The position numbers were made by a program, and so were the translations under genes. DNA of 40,160 nt from a bacterium (lineage in GTDB: Bacteria > Planctomycetota > Planctomycetia > Pirellulales > Pirellulaceae), in assembly GCA_024743355.1 (NCBI GenBank), contig JANSWS010000021.1, positions 1 through 40,160 on the forward strand, read 5' to 3'. Of this stretch, positions 1 through 9,272 are shown in pieces. The notes below the pieces were generated by a model. The model saw nothing but the letters and a program-made list of their open reading frames with translations. It searched no databases and was not told where the DNA came from. Position 1 is the first letter of the stretch; every line of letters begins with the position of its first letter.

Positions 1-779
1 ACGGCGGCATCGATACCGGACACACGCTGATTGTCGTGGAAGAAGGCGCGCAAGCAACATTCCTCTACGAATCGAACAGCGATTCTCCGGAGTCCAAGGG
101 ACTGCACTTGGGTGGCGTGGAGATCGTGGTCCAACCGGGAGGAAATCTGCGCTACGTCAACTTACAGGACTGGGGGCGCGGCGTTTGGCACTTTGCTCAC
201 CAACGGGCAACCATCGATCGGGACGCCTCGATCCAGTGGACGATCGCCGCCATTGGCAGCCGCTTCTCGCAAGTCAGTCAAAAGGTCTCGTTGGTCGGTC
301 AGGGTGCCTACAGCCAAGTCAATGGTGTACTGTTCACTCAGGACTCGCAGCAACTCACTTACAACACCTTGCAGCACCATCAGGCTGCTCACTGTCGCAG
401 CGATTTCCTCTATAAGGCCGCATTGCAGGACAAGTCTCGCACCGTTTGGCGCGGCATGATCGACGTCGCGCCCGGCGCCCAGAAGACGGATGGATACCAG
501 CGGAATGACAATCTGCTGCTGAGTGACCATGCCCGGGCCGACTCCATCCCGGGACTGGAAATTCTGGCCGACGACGTGCGCTGCACGCACGGCAGCACCT
601 CCGGCAAAGTCGACGAGGAATTGATTTTCTACGCCCAAAGCCGCGGTTTTACGCGTAAAGAGGCGGTACGAATGATCGTCACGGGCTTCTTCCAACAGAT
701 ATTCGATCGCATCACGATTGAAAGCGTTCGTGAAGCGCTGGGATTGTCGATCGCTCGTCAAGTCCGAGAGTACACCTAA
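1..779 (+). CDS. sufD: Fe-S cluster assembly protein SufD, C-terminal part (cut by the window start)
   Basis: Reading is open from the first bases (codons start at position 3) to TAA at 777-779, about 258 residues, so only the N-terminus is missing. The protein shows the SufB/SufD beta-helix pattern and the SufD-type C-terminal stretch with CTHGSTSGKVDEE followed by LIFYAQSRGF. In known systems SufD joins SufB and SufC in the cytoplasmic scaffold that builds Fe-S clusters. The histidine of the CTHG segment matches the region important in SufD. A Rieske ferredoxin gene starts 16 bp downstream on the same strand, so this is probably the end of a suf operon. SufB is the alternative, but the SufD-type histidine motif fits better. 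Identification is firm; only the start is unknown. Confidence 0.92.
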   Translation, partial: GGIDTGHTLIVVEEGAQATFLYESNSDSPESKGLHLGGVEIVVQPGGNLRYVNLQDWGRGVWHFAHQRATIDRDASIQWTIAAIGSRFSQVSQKVSLVGQGAYSQVNGVLFTQDSQQLTYNTLQHHQAAHCRSDFLYKAALQDKSRTVWRGMIDVAPGAQKTDGYQRNDNLLLSDHARADSIPGLEILADDVRCTHGSTSGKVDEELIFYAQSRGFTRKEAVRMIVTGFFQQIFDRITIESVREALGLSIARQVREYT

Positions 780-795
780 GGAAAGTTGAACTTCG

Positions 796-1113
796 ATGAG
801 TGATTTCATCCCTGTTGCCAAAACCCATGAAATTCCCGCCAGCGGAAAGCTTTGCTTGGAAGTAGAAGATCGCTTCGTAGTGCTGGTGCGAGTCGATGAC
901 GATTACTTCTGCATCGATGACCTATGCACACATGACGGCGGAACGCTGGGCGATGGAGAACTGAAGGGGAACTGCCTGGTCTGTCCCCGTCATGGAGCGG
1001 AGTTTGACGTCCGCACCGGAGACGCGGTGACCATGCCTGCCACCGAGGCCACGGTGGCGCACGAGGTTAAGGTCGAGGGCGACCAAATTTTGGTCAAGCT
1101 GAGCGAAGAGTAG
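796..1113 (+). CDS. Rieske-type [2Fe-2S] ferredoxin of the suf operon
   Basis: This 105-residue soluble protein is a single Rieske domain. The two cluster-binding boxes are visible: Cys44-x-His46 (CTHDGG) and Cys63-x2-His66 (CPRHG), separated by a short loop. There is no signal peptide or membrane segment, so it resembles the small NirD/dioxygenase-ferredoxin class rather than a bc1 subunit. A purine-rich GGAAAG lies about 10 bp before the ATG. It follows sufD closely on the same strand. By position it probably supplies electrons to Fe-S assembly or is itself a client; this role is inferred from context only. Confidence 0.9.
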   Translation: MSDFIPVAKTHEIPASGKLCLEVEDRFVVLVRVDDDYFCIDDLCTHDGGTLGDGELKGNCLVCPRHGAEFDVRTGDAVTMPATEATVAHEVKVEGDQILVKLSEE

Positions 1114-1165
1114 GGCAGGTCCGCAAGTAGCTGCGGCTCGCATTGCGGAGTTGTTGGACCGACGA

Positions 1166-2311
1166 TTATTCCCAGCCATTATCCCCAGCCAAGTGCCGGC
1201 GAACTCGCTCTTCATTCGGAGTCTGCACCACTCCCTTTTCCGTGATCAAGGCCGTGATCAGTTCGGCCGGCGTGACATCGAAGGCCGGATTGTAGACCTC
1301 AACACCATCCGGCGCCAGTCGCGTTCCGTAGGGAGCTACGATTTCGGCACCGTCGCGTTGCTCAATGGGAATATCCGCCCCATCGACCAAGTTCAAGTCG
1401 AAAGTACTGCTGGGAGCTGCCACGTAAAATGGAATCCCATGGTAGTTTGCATTGACCGCCAGCGAGTAGGTGCCGATTTTGTTCGCGGCGTCACCCCGTG
1501 CCGTAATGCGATCGGCACCCACGATCACAGCATCGATACGCTGCGTCTTCATCAGGTGCGCGGCCATGTTATCGCAAATAACCGTGACTGGAATCTCGCG
1601 TTGATGGAGTTCCCAGGCAGTCAGCCTGGAGCCTTGCCATAATGGACGCGTCTCGTCGGCGAAGACTCGGATACTCTTGCCTTGGTCCTGGCAGGTGAAC
1701 ATCACACTCAGCGCCGTACCATATTCTGCTGTGGCTAATCCACCGGCATTGCAATGGGTGATGATGGTCGCCTGATCTGGAATCAGGGCGGCCCCATTCC
1801 GACCGATGGCATGGCACATATCACGATCTTCGCGGTGGATCCGCTGAGCCTCGGCCAACAATCGGCTCGCCAGTTGCCCGTCTGCTGCAACGGATTCGGA
1901 ATCGATAATGCGACGCATTCGATCCAAGGCCCAGAACAAGTTAACAGCAGTTGGACGGCTGGTGGCCAGATAGTCCGCAGCCTGTCGGGCTTGCTCCAGC
2001 GACGCTCCCGCACCTTGCGAAAGAACAACTCCATAGGCGGCCGCGATGCCAATGGCAGGAGCGCCGCGAACCCGTAACATTTTGATCGCTTCCCAGACTG
2101 TTTGCACATCACGGCATTCGATTACTCGCAATTCCGTCGGCAAACGCGTTTGGTCGATCAGCTTGAGAAATCCATCAGGTCCTCCATCCCATTGGATGGC
2201 GGGCGGTGCTTTTCCAACCGTCCGCTTGGCTTCTGCGCTAGAGGAATTAGCACCTCCAGATGATTTCTTTAAATCAGTGGAAGTCGTTGGATTCGAACTC
2301 GATGAGGACAT
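1166..2311 (-). CDS. mtnA: methylthioribose-1-phosphate isomerase
   Basis: The product (381 residues) matches the MtnA/eIF2B-like isomerase family, which converts 5-methylthioribose-1-phosphate to 5-methylthioribulose-1-phosphate in the methionine salvage pathway. Visible marks are RGAPAIG (82-88), the catalytic cysteine Cys187 in THCNAGGLAT, and the catalytic aspartate Asp267 in GADRI. The first ~35 residues are a Ser/Thr-rich, probably disordered extension not usual in the family; the core starts near residue 38. The ATG at 2311 has an AGG about 6 bp upstream. It lies 57 bp downstream of ald on the same strand. No other salvage gene is nearby. Family certain; N-terminus a little less so. 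Confidence 0.94.
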   Translation of the reverse strand: MSSSSSNPTTSTDLKKSSGGANSSSAEAKRTVGKAPPAIQWDGGPDGFLKLIDQTRLPTELRVIECRDVQTVWEAIKMLRVRGAPAIGIAAAYGVVLSQGAGASLEQARQAADYLATSRPTAVNLFWALDRMRRIIDSESVAADGQLASRLLAEAQRIHREDRDMCHAIGRNGAALIPDQATIITHCNAGGLATAEYGTALSVMFTCQDQGKSIRVFADETRPLWQGSRLTAWELHQREIPVTVICDNMAAHLMKTQRIDAVIVGADRITARGDAANKIGTYSLAVNANYHGIPFYVAAPSSTFDLNLVDGADIPIEQRDGAEIVAPYGTRLAPDGVEVYNPAFDVTPAELITALITEKGVVQTPNEERVRRHLAGDNGWE

Positions 2312-2368
2312 GGCCAGCCTATGCGACGAAGAAGCAAGGGACAGGATTTTCGACGACGGCCAAGCGTA

Positions 2369-3475
2369 TCAGCTGGCCAGCGGAACAAATGGAAAATCGA
2401 AGGTTTCGGCCACTGCCTGATTGGTAACGCGACCAGCCAGAATATTGGCGGCCGTCGCCAAGGGCCTCAGCTCGGCGATGGCTCGATCGACTCCCCGCTC
2501 GGCTAATCTCAACACCCAGGGCAGCGTGACATTGCACAGGGCAAAGGTACTGGTGCGTCCCACCGCACCCGGCATGTTGGTAACACAGTAGTGCAAAACG
2601 TCCTCTACCATGTAGGTCGGTTCACGATGGGTTGTGGGACGGCTTGTTTCCACGCAACCGCCTTGGTCGATGGCCACGTCGATGATCACGGAGCCTGGCT
2701 TCATCACCTTCAAATCTTCGCGGGTTACCAGACAGGGAGCTTTGGCTCCGGGGATTAGCACGGCGCCGATTACCAGGTCCGCCAGTCGCAGTTCTTCGCG
2801 TATCGTGTGCCGATCGCTGAATAATACGTTGACGTTAGCAGGCATAATGTCATCCAGATAGCGTAGCCGATCCATGTTGACATCCAAAATCGCCACGTCT
2901 GCTTGAAAGCCGGCTGCAATCTTTGCGGCATTTGCCCCCACAACGCCGCCACCAATAACGGTGATGTGGGCTGGTGCCACTCCGGGCACACCGCCCAGCA
3001 ATATTCCCCTTCCTTGTTGAGGGCGTTCCAAATACTTCGCGCCCTCTTGGATGCTCATGCGTCCCGCCACCTCACTCATGGGGGTCAACAGTGAAAGCCG
3101 ACGCTGTTCGTCTTCTAGAGTTTCATAGGCCAGACAGTTTGCCCCGGTTTCGACCATGGCCTCCGTCAATTCTCGACTGGCCGCGAAGTGGAAATAGGTA
3201 AATAGCGACTGACCAGGGCGAATCAAACCATATTCCTGGGGCTGTGGCTCTTTGACCTTCACAATGAGTTCAGCCGCGGCATACACATCTTCAATGGTTG
3301 CCACCATTTCAGCTCCGGCGCGCAGATATGCGTGATCTGCCAATCCCGATCCCAGGCCTGCTCCGGACTGAACCACAACTCGATGGCCTCTGCGGGTCAG
3401 TTCCTCAACACCTACCGGTAACATGGCTACACGATATTCGTCCTGTTTGACTTCAGCCGGTACACCTATGATCAC
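2369..3475 (-). CDS. ald: alanine dehydrogenase
   Basis: The enzyme makes or degrades L-alanine by NAD-dependent reductive amination of pyruvate. I start it at a GTG (3475) because GGAAAG lies 7 bp upstream and the product then begins [10 protein letters not shown], the standard Ald N-terminus; an upstream TTG at 3490 is in frame but has no ribosome site. With this start it has 368 residues, normal for the family. Lys75 and His96 (FTYFHFAA) fall exactly where the known substrate-binding and catalytic residues are, and Arg15 is present. A Rossmann NAD site reads [11 protein letters not shown], and a conserved Asp sits in [10 protein letters not shown]. It is probably cotranscribed with mtnA downstream. 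Confidence 0.95.
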   Translation of the reverse strand: MIIGVPAEVKQDEYRVAMLPVGVEELTRRGHRVVVQSGAGLGSGLADHAYLRAGAEMVATIEDVYAAAELIVKVKEPQPQEYGLIRPGQSLFTYFHFAASRELTEAMVETGANCLAYETLEDEQRRLSLLTPMSEVAGRMSIQEGAKYLERPQQGRGILLGGVPGVAPAHITVIGGGVVGANAAKIAAGFQADVAILDVNMDRLRYLDDIMPANVNVLFSDRHTIREELRLADLVIGAVLIPGAKAPCLVTREDLKVMKPGSVIIDVAIDQGGCVETSRPTTHREPTYMVEDVLHYCVTNMPGAVGRTSTFALCNVTLPWVLRLAERGVDRAIAELRPLATAANILAGRVTNQAVAETFDFPFVPLAS

Positions 3476-3612
3476 TGTTTTTCTTTCCAAAAGGACCAGG
3501 ATTCGAAATAACGGATGCGGATCTCGTAGTCAGGACGCATGGCAAGCAACCGTGCACCTAAAATCGTGACTCCCATCCGCACGAGCTCAAATTTGCAACC
3601 AACGGCCCACCC

Positions 3613-3672
3613 GGATCCGCGTCCAGGCACACCAGGATCCGCGGCCAGGCACACCAGGATCCGCGGCCAGGC
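3613..3672. repeat. 22 bp tandem repeat, about 2.7 copies
   Basis: GGATCCGCG starts at 3613, 3635 and 3657, giving an exact 22 bp period with one base difference in the first unit (CGT versus CGG). The unit contains GGATCC and a CCAGGCACACCA stretch. It lies in the 337 bp gap between the divergent ald and Nramp-like genes, where both promoters should be. No coding sequence crosses it. Confidence 0.85.
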
Positions 3673-3812
3673 TGCGGGGCTTCGCAGGCTGGCGGGTGCA
3701 GGCGTGATTGTAGATGGAACAGGACATCGACGGGAGCCTTCACATACGTGCCCTGATCCAAGGTATCATGCGCCGCTGATGTTCAAAGTACGGACTGGAG
3801 GAAAGCAGCTCG

Positions 3813-5243
3813 ATGGACCCCTATCTATTGACCGACGCCATGGTCAAGGCTCCGCCCACGACGCTCCGGGAAAGCCTCAAGTATATCGGCCCTGGCTTTA
3901 TCCTTTCGGCGTCGATTGTCGGCTCTGGTGAATTGATCGCAACCACCATCGTGGGCGCCAAGGCTGGCTTTGTGCTCATGTGGTTCATCATCTTCAGTTG
4001 CCTGGTCAAGGTGGCCGTGCAGCTGGAATTTGGCAAACACGCGATCTGCTCCGGCGAATCGACCATGGCCTCGTTCAATCGTCTGCCAGGTCCGCGAATC
4101 GGCAAGGCGAATTGGACGATCTGGACATGGCTTCTGCTGATGCTGGCCAAGATGATCCAGGTCGGGGGCATCGTAGGTAGCGTCGTTTTGGCGATGGTGC
4201 ATTTCTTTCCGTGGCTCATGGAAAACACCGCGGACGGATCCCGATTGGGCATGGCCGGAATTGCCATGACCTACGCAGTGGCCGCTTCGGTAGCCTTGTT
4301 GGTGTACCGCGGATATTACCAACTGATCGAGAAGGCATCCCTGGTCATGATCGGAGCCTTTACCTTGTTCACTTTGGCCTCGCTCATCGCCTTGCAGACG
4401 ACCGATTTTGCCATCACCACGTCGGAATTCATGAGTGGCGTCGTACCTAGCATTCCGAAAGAAGCCTATGTGTTGGTGGTTGCCATGGGGGCTTTCGGGA
4501 TCACGGGCGTCGGTGGTGACGAAATCATGGCCTACAACTATTGGCTGATTGAAAAGGGTTACGCATCGTACACAGGCCCCCGAAACGATAGTGACGAGTG
4601 GGTAGAAAGGGCCCGCGGGTGGATCCGCATTATGTATTGGGATGCTCTGCTGTCGATGGTCGCCTACACCTCGATGACCGTCATGTTCTATCTGCTAGGC
4701 GCGGCTATTCTGCACCGACAGGGGTTAGTTCCTGACGATCAGGCGCTGATTGAGACGTTGGGGAATATGTACACGGCTTCCCTGGGGCCCTGGGCAAGGA
4801 ACTTGTTCGTGATCGGTGCCATCGTGGTGCTGTACAGCACACTCTTTGCGGCCTTGGCCGCCTGGACCCGATTATTCGCAGATGCCTTCGGACGCGTTGG
4901 CTGGTACAACTTTCAAGACGAAAAATCTCGCAGACTGGCGATCGCGATTCTGGCTTGGTTGATTCCCATGGGCTGGGCCACGCTGTTCTTGTTCATGCAA
5001 AAAAGCCCGGGCTTCATGGTTATTCTTGGTGGCTTGGCGACCGTGGTGATCCTGCTAATTGTCGTCTTCGCCACCCTCTATTTTCGCTATCGGCAGAATG
5101 ACCCACGCCTACTGCCACGCAAGACCTACGACGCCTGGTTGTGGTTAAGCTCCTTGGCAATTTTTTTGGTGGCTCTGTTCGCACTTTACAAGCAAGTCTT
5201 GGAGCCCATCCAAGTCATGTTATCCGCCAAAACCGGTGGCTAA
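3813..5243 (+). CDS. Nramp-related membrane transporter lacking the usual metal motifs
   Basis: This 476-residue protein has about 11-12 hydrophobic segments and the Nramp-family opening GPGFILSASIVGSGELIATT. In classical Nramp proteins this helix carries DPGN, whose Asp and Asn bind the metal; here the aligned residues read GSGE. The helix-6 MPH motif is also absent, replaced by a stretch reading GITGVGGDEIMAYNYW. It therefore belongs to an Nramp-like side branch whose substrate I cannot name; divalent metal transport should not be assumed. A strong GGAGGAAA lies about 9 bp before the ATG. It is transcribed divergently from ald, with nothing closely linked downstream. Confidence 0.85.
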   Translation: MDPYLLTDAMVKAPPTTLRESLKYIGPGFILSASIVGSGELIATTIVGAKAGFVLMWFIIFSCLVKVAVQLEFGKHAICSGESTMASFNRLPGPRIGKANWTIWTWLLLMLAKMIQVGGIVGSVVLAMVHFFPWLMENTADGSRLGMAGIAMTYAVAASVALLVYRGYYQLIEKASLVMIGAFTLFTLASLIALQTTDFAITTSEFMSGVVPSIPKEAYVLVVAMGAFGITGVGGDEIMAYNYWLIEKGYASYTGPRNDSDEWVERARGWIRIMYWDALLSMVAYTSMTVMFYLLGAAILHRQGLVPDDQALIETLGNMYTASLGPWARNLFVIGAIVVLYSTLFAALAAWTRLFADAFGRVGWYNFQDEKSRRLAIAILAWLIPMGWATLFLFMQKSPGFMVILGGLATVVILLIVVFATLYFRYRQNDPRLLPRKTYDAWLWLSSLAIFLVALFALYKQVLEPIQVMLSAKTGG

Positions 5244-5402
5244 ATGAAGGCGAAGCGAGGGAAAAGGGGAGTTCCTTGCGGTGCAAGTGTGGCAGAATAC
5301 GCGCAATTAATCGACTGAACCCTTTAGTCGCCGTAGTTGCCCCAGCAAGCAAGCCCAAGCCTCGATCCGGGATCGATTTAAGCTGCGGTTTGTGGCGAAA
5401 CC

Positions 5403-5430
5403 TTCACCTCGGTCAACAGACTGCTATACT
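5403..5430 (+). promoter_or_regulatory. possible sigma70 promoter for the UVR-motif gene
   Basis: TTCACC (5403-5408, 4/6 match to the -35 consensus) and TATACT (5425-5430, 5/6 to the -10) are separated by 16 bp. The inferred start of transcription near 5437 would leave a leader of about 35 bases before the ATG at 5471, with AGGAATAAGG as ribosome site. Seen by eye only; such matches occur by chance. The rest of the 227 bp gap shows nothing I recognise. Confidence 0.4.
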
Positions 5431-5470
5431 TGCCGTGTAAGCAACCTATTTTCAGCTAGGAATAAGGCAG

Positions 5471-6238
5471 ATGCATTCCGACCAACATTTAGACCATCTA
5501 TTGGCCGATTGGCCATTCGAACCGGATTCTCTGTGTGTTCGACTTGTTAAAGGGGTCGATGGTCGCAACGTGATCCAGCTGCGGGTGGACTTGGGTATTC
5601 TCCAATTGGAGACTCAGGGAAGACCGGATGGCCTGCGCCCCGAAGATCACGACACGCTGTTGGATCTTCTGCTTCATCGGGAAGCGGAAGACCCCGATCT
5701 CGAATTGGACGACGATACTTGCGTCGAGATTGACCGTGAATTCGTCCAGTTCTACCATCGCCGGGTTGCTTGGCTACGGCTGCAACGATTCGATCTGGCA
5801 GTTCGAGACGCCGATCACACTTTAGCATTGATGGATTTCTGCCGCGAACATTCGCCTTGCGAGGACTGGTCTTTCCAACACGAACAGCATCGACCGTTTG
5901 TCCTGTTCCATCGCACACAAGCCGCCGCTCTGCTCGCCATCGAGAAGCAACAACCGGAAGATGCCATCGGCGAGATCAATTCGGGATTAGAATTGATCGA
6001 AGAAAGCTTTTTCGAGTTGGGCTGGGAAGACGGATTTGAATCGGATGAACTAGTAGAGCGACTCGTCACTCTTCGCGAATCCCTGCGTAACGACTTCTCG
6101 ATCGGCAAGAGTCTCAGCGAGCAACTGGCTGAAGCTGTGGCCGCCGAGAAGTATGAATTGGCCGCCGAACTCCGCGACGAAATGGCCCGACGCGAAAAAC
6201 TAAAACGCGGCAACCATCAATTGGATGAAGGCCGCTAG
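5471..6238 (+). CDS. UVR-motif protein of unknown role
   Basis: The 255-residue product is acidic and soluble. Its last ~40 residues (about 216-240) form a UVR motif, LSEQLAEAVAAEKYELAAEL, the helical hairpin by which UvrB and UvrC bind each other and which also occurs in McsA and other proteins. The central part (about 90-190) is helical and TPR-like. The first 90 residues, with VIQLRVDLGILQLE, resemble nothing I can name. No nuclease or helicase motif is present, so a repair function does not follow from the UVR motif alone. It precedes panD by 119 bp on the same strand. Confidence 0.8.
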   Translation: MHSDQHLDHLLADWPFEPDSLCVRLVKGVDGRNVIQLRVDLGILQLETQGRPDGLRPEDHDTLLDLLLHREAEDPDLELDDDTCVEIDREFVQFYHRRVAWLRLQRFDLAVRDADHTLALMDFCREHSPCEDWSFQHEQHRPFVLFHRTQAAALLAIEKQQPEDAIGEINSGLELIEESFFELGWEDGFESDELVERLVTLRESLRNDFSIGKSLSEQLAEAVAAEKYELAAELRDEMARREKLKRGNHQLDEGR

Positions 6239-6357
6239 AGAACCAGACTACCAGTCTAAAATCCAGCCTCGATGGTTTACGTTTGAGTCGATCTTATCTA
6301 CTGTGGCCGGGAAGGTTGCCGCCAGGCCTTCTACTCATCTAGCATTGTTTTACGTTA

Positions 6358-6777
6358 ATGCACCGCAAGTTTCTTCGCTCAAAAATTCACCGTGCCACAG
6401 TGACCCAAGCTGACCTCGACTACGAGGGTTCGTTGACGCTGCCTCCGAATCTCATGCGTGCCGCCGATATCCAAGGATACGAGGCAGTGCATGTCTGGAA
6501 TGTGACGCGTGGTACGCGGCTGGAAACTTACGCCATCGAAGGGGAAGAAGGCAGTTGCGACATCTGTGCTAATGGAGCCGCGGCACACTTGATCCAACCA
6601 GGTGACCTGATCATTGTCGCCGCCTTTGCCTACCAGATGGACGACAAGCAGGCTCATCCCGTCGAACCAAGAGTCGTGTTCGTGGATGAGTCCAATCGCA
6701 TGGTGCAAGTCGGTCACGAAATTCCCGGACCACGCCGTCGAGGTGTCCCGCTTAAGGCGGCCGACAGCTGCTGCTAA
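6358..6777 (+). CDS. panD: aspartate 1-decarboxylase proenzyme
   Basis: PanD converts L-aspartate to beta-alanine for pantothenate and CoA. The self-cleavage site Gly24-Ser25 is present in YEGSLTL at exactly the standard position; Ser25 becomes the pyruvoyl cofactor. TRGTRLETY (about 50-58) contains the substrate-binding Arg, and NGAAAHL is the conserved family segment. At 139 residues it is slightly longer than usual, with a basic tail (GPRRRGVPLK) ending in Cys-Cys. The ATG at 6358 gives the canonical spacing to the cleavage site. The next gene starts 3 bp after the stop, so the two are very likely cotranscribed. Confidence 0.96.
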   Translation: MHRKFLRSKIHRATVTQADLDYEGSLTLPPNLMRAADIQGYEAVHVWNVTRGTRLETYAIEGEEGSCDICANGAAAHLIQPGDLIIVAAFAYQMDDKQAHPVEPRVVFVDESNRMVQVGHEIPGPRRRGVPLKAADSCC

Positions 6778-6780
6778 TCG

Positions 6781-8028
6781 ATGAAGCCATCATCCCTCGG
6801 CTCGGGCCGCATAGCTTTCTGGTTGCTAGAGGTTGCCGCTCTGGTTCCCATTCTGCTGTCACCTACATCAGCCGCTGAAACGCTCGATCCGTCTACAGAG
6901 TCCGCAAATCCTCCGTGGATTCTCGCCCATTACATGCCCTGGTACACGGCCAATCCAGCTTCCAGCGAATGGGGTTGGCACTGGACGATGAATCACTTTG
7001 ATCCCAACAAACTGGCAGACGGCAAACGAGAAATTGCCTCCAAGTTCTATCCACTAATCGGCCCCTATGACTCGGGAGATCCGCATGTGCTGGAATATCA
7101 CCTGTTGCTCATGAGGCTGGCTGGGATCGATGGCGTGATCGTGGATTGGTACGGATTGACGGACTATCGCGACTATGCCCAGCTTCATCGCAATACAACG
7201 CGGCTGTTGCAGCAGTGTGAGCGGCTGGCAATGAAATTCGTCATCTGTTACGAGGACCAAACGATTCCAGCCTTGGTTCAGGCCGAACGGATTAGCGCGA
7301 GCAACAGAGTCGGACATGCCACCGAGGAGCTTCAATGGCTCGGTAAATACTGGTTCAATTCCCCCGCCTATTTGCGGCTCGATAACAAGCCGGTCTTGCT
7401 ATCCTTTGGTCACTCCGGGCTGAACGATGAAGAATGGACCCAGTGTTTATCACAGTTACCTTTTCCCGTCGCTTATTTCAGTCAAGATGTCCGTCGCCAG
7501 GCCGCCATGGGAAGCTTCGGTTGGCCCGCTCCCAAAGTCGGCATGCAGCAAGTCGATCGGTTCCTGTCCGAGGCGAGCAACTGGCCCAGCGCCATTCCGG
7601 CTGCCTTCCCAAGATTCGTGGACGTTTACCGAGAAGCCAAAGTTGGCTCGGGTTTCCCGACACTAGCCGACAACGACGGAAAGACGCTCGAAACGACTCT
7701 CAGAAAAGCCCTCCGCTCCGCCGCTCCGATTGTTCAGATCGCTACCTGGAACGATTGGGGAGAAGGCACGCAGATCGAGCCGAGCATTGAATTTTCTTAT
7801 CGCGACCTCAAGATCGTACAGCGAATCTGCGGTGAAGTGCTGGACGGCAAATCCAATCCGCCTGATGACGCCTTCGAATTACCGAAAAGGCTACTCGGCT
7901 TGCGCCAATCATCGGAGCAACAACCACCACAGGCGAATCGAATTGCAGAATTGATTCGCCTTGGAAAGCTTCAAGAAGCCGACGAACTCTTGGACACTCT
8001 GACAGGCGAGCCGGCTGCGACGCCGTAG
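6781..8028 (+). CDS. secreted GH99/WbsX-like glycan-active protein
   Basis: The 415-residue product has a likely signal peptide (hydrophobic 11-28, cleavage near SAA-ET) and then a TIM-barrel-like domain typical of the GH99/WbsX-like group. The visible signatures are HYMPWY (50-55), [11 protein letters not shown] (about 113-123) and [12 protein letters not shown] (about 323-334). Related domains act on mannose-containing or other surface glycans, but many members are uncharacterised and I cannot name the substrate. The short tail (about 375-415) is helical. It follows panD by 3 bp, an odd pairing with no clear shared pathway. Family assignment is fairly sure, activity is not. Confidence 0.8.
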   Translation: MKPSSLGSGRIAFWLLEVAALVPILLSPTSAAETLDPSTESANPPWILAHYMPWYTANPASSEWGWHWTMNHFDPNKLADGKREIASKFYPLIGPYDSGDPHVLEYHLLLMRLAGIDGVIVDWYGLTDYRDYAQLHRNTTRLLQQCERLAMKFVICYEDQTIPALVQAERISASNRVGHATEELQWLGKYWFNSPAYLRLDNKPVLLSFGHSGLNDEEWTQCLSQLPFPVAYFSQDVRRQAAMGSFGWPAPKVGMQQVDRFLSEASNWPSAIPAAFPRFVDVYREAKVGSGFPTLADNDGKTLETTLRKALRSAAPIVQIATWNDWGEGTQIEPSIEFSYRDLKIVQRICGEVLDGKSNPPDDAFELPKRLLGLRQSSEQQPPQANRIAELIRLGKLQEADELLDTLTGEPAATP

Positions 8029-8046
8029 AGTGGCAACCGCACTAGC

Positions 8047-8967
8047 CTAGCGTTCCAGCCAGTCGAAACCGCTCATGTCGGCCAGGGCCAGGGCCAGGGC
8101 GTGGGTTCCATTTTTGTCCCAACCTTTAGCCGCAACGGTATTGTAAAGCTGTTCGGCCAATGCCAAGCCTGGCATGGAAAGTCCCATGCGACGACTCTCG
8201 GCCAGGGCTATCCCCATGTCTTTAATGAAGTGCTCTACAAAAAATCCCGGATCAAAATTATTGTCGATAATCCGCGGCGCTAGATTCGTCAGCGACCAGC
8301 TTCCAGCCGCCCCGGAACCAACCGACTTCAGCACGGTTTCCAGATCCAAACCCGCTTTGTAGCCATACACCAAGGCTTCACAGACGCCGATCATCATGGT
8401 CGAGATGAGCACTTGATTGACCATCTTGGTGTGCTGTCCCGCGCCGGCAGGACCTTGATGCACGATGGTCTTTCCCATCGCTTCCCAACAGGGCTGCAAA
8501 GCGGCAACGACTTCGGCTTCTCCTCCGATCATAATGGATAGAATGCCTTCACGCGCGCCTTTATCACCGCCCGAAACGGGCGCGTCCAGCATGTGCACTC
8601 CCTTCTGCTTTGCCGACTCGAACATTTCAACTGCCAACGAAGGCTCGCTAGTGGTCATATCCACCAGGACATTCCCGGGCTTGCTTCCCGCCAAGGCACC
8701 CCATTCGGAATCGAGGAATACCTGCCTCACATCATGCGGGAATCCCACGATGGCAAAAACCACATCGGACGCTTCCGCGACGGCCCGCGGGCTGTCAGCC
8801 CAGGTGGCACCCGCGTCAAGCAAGCCTTGGGCTTTCTCTTTGCTGCGAGTGTAGACGGTGGCTTGGAATCCTGCCTGCATGAGGTGGCCGCACATGCTTG
8901 CCCCCATGACTCCGGTTCCAATCCAGCCAATCTTCGTTTGCCCCGGTACGATTTCGATGACAGCCAT
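8047..8967 (-). CDS. NAD(P)-dependent beta-hydroxyacid dehydrogenase (3-hydroxyisobutyrate/tartronate semialdehyde reductase type)
   Basis: The 306-residue enzyme has the complete family pattern: Rossmann motif GTGVMG (17-22), substrate-binding [11 protein letters not shown] (128-138), the catalytic lysine Lys181 in GQHTKMVNQ, and the C-terminal FIKDMGIAL segment. Such enzymes oxidise or reduce small 3-hydroxyacids; sequence alone does not separate 3-hydroxyisobutyrate dehydrogenase, GarR/GlxR and glyoxylate/succinic-semialdehyde reductases. GGGAGT precedes the ATG at 8967 by 4 bp. The last codons contain an in-frame 6 bp repeat coding for Ala-Leu. It converges with the GH99-like gene, whose stop is 18 bp away. 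Confidence 0.9.
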   Translation of the reverse strand: MAVIEIVPGQTKIGWIGTGVMGASMCGHLMQAGFQATVYTRSKEKAQGLLDAGATWADSPRAVAEASDVVFAIVGFPHDVRQVFLDSEWGALAGSKPGNVLVDMTTSEPSLAVEMFESAKQKGVHMLDAPVSGGDKGAREGILSIMIGGEAEVVAALQPCWEAMGKTIVHQGPAGAGQHTKMVNQVLISTMMIGVCEALVYGYKAGLDLETVLKSVGSGAAGSWSLTNLAPRIIDNNFDPGFFVEHFIKDMGIALAESRRMGLSMPGLALAEQLYNTVAAKGWDKNGTHALALALADMSGFDWLER

Positions 8968-9038
8968 AATTACTCCCTGTTTTCCTACTGAAATACCAAG
9001 TACTCAGTCCTAAGGCCAGCGGCAGATGAATTCTAACC

Positions 9039-9144
9039 CGTAGCCACGCTCGCCAGAGCGTAGTCGACTTCGTCCACCGTCAGGCGACCGTGGCTACGAT
9101 TGGTAAGTCGTCCACCGTCAGGCGACGGTGGCTACGATCGGTAA
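9039..9144. repeat. palindromic intergenic repeat cluster (GTAGCCACG / CGTGGCTAC)
   Basis: CGTAGCCACG (9039-9048) is the exact reverse complement of CGTGGCTACG (9089-9098). In addition a 36 bp unit beginning CGTCCACCGTCAGGCGAC occurs twice in tandem (9071-9106 and 9109-9144) with two differences. Each unit can fold through CCACCGTC / GGCGACGGTGG. This looks like a REP-type intergenic element. It lies in the 503 bp gap between the dehydrogenase and permease genes. Confidence 0.8.
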
Positions 9145-9272
9145 ATTCTCAGCTGCCTCTCGCCTAATCGCTCAAATTTTACCCAAGCAGTTGACGCCCA
9201 ACCTTGGGTCCAAAGGTTCCATATCCAAAAACCGCGACACAACGCCCTCCGACGCCATTTGGCTAACGCTGG

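Noticed and set aside
162-821. Long minus-strand reading frame of 219 codons opposite sufD
   Set aside because: It lies wholly opposite a clear SufD frame and shows no domain pattern; a high-GC shadow.
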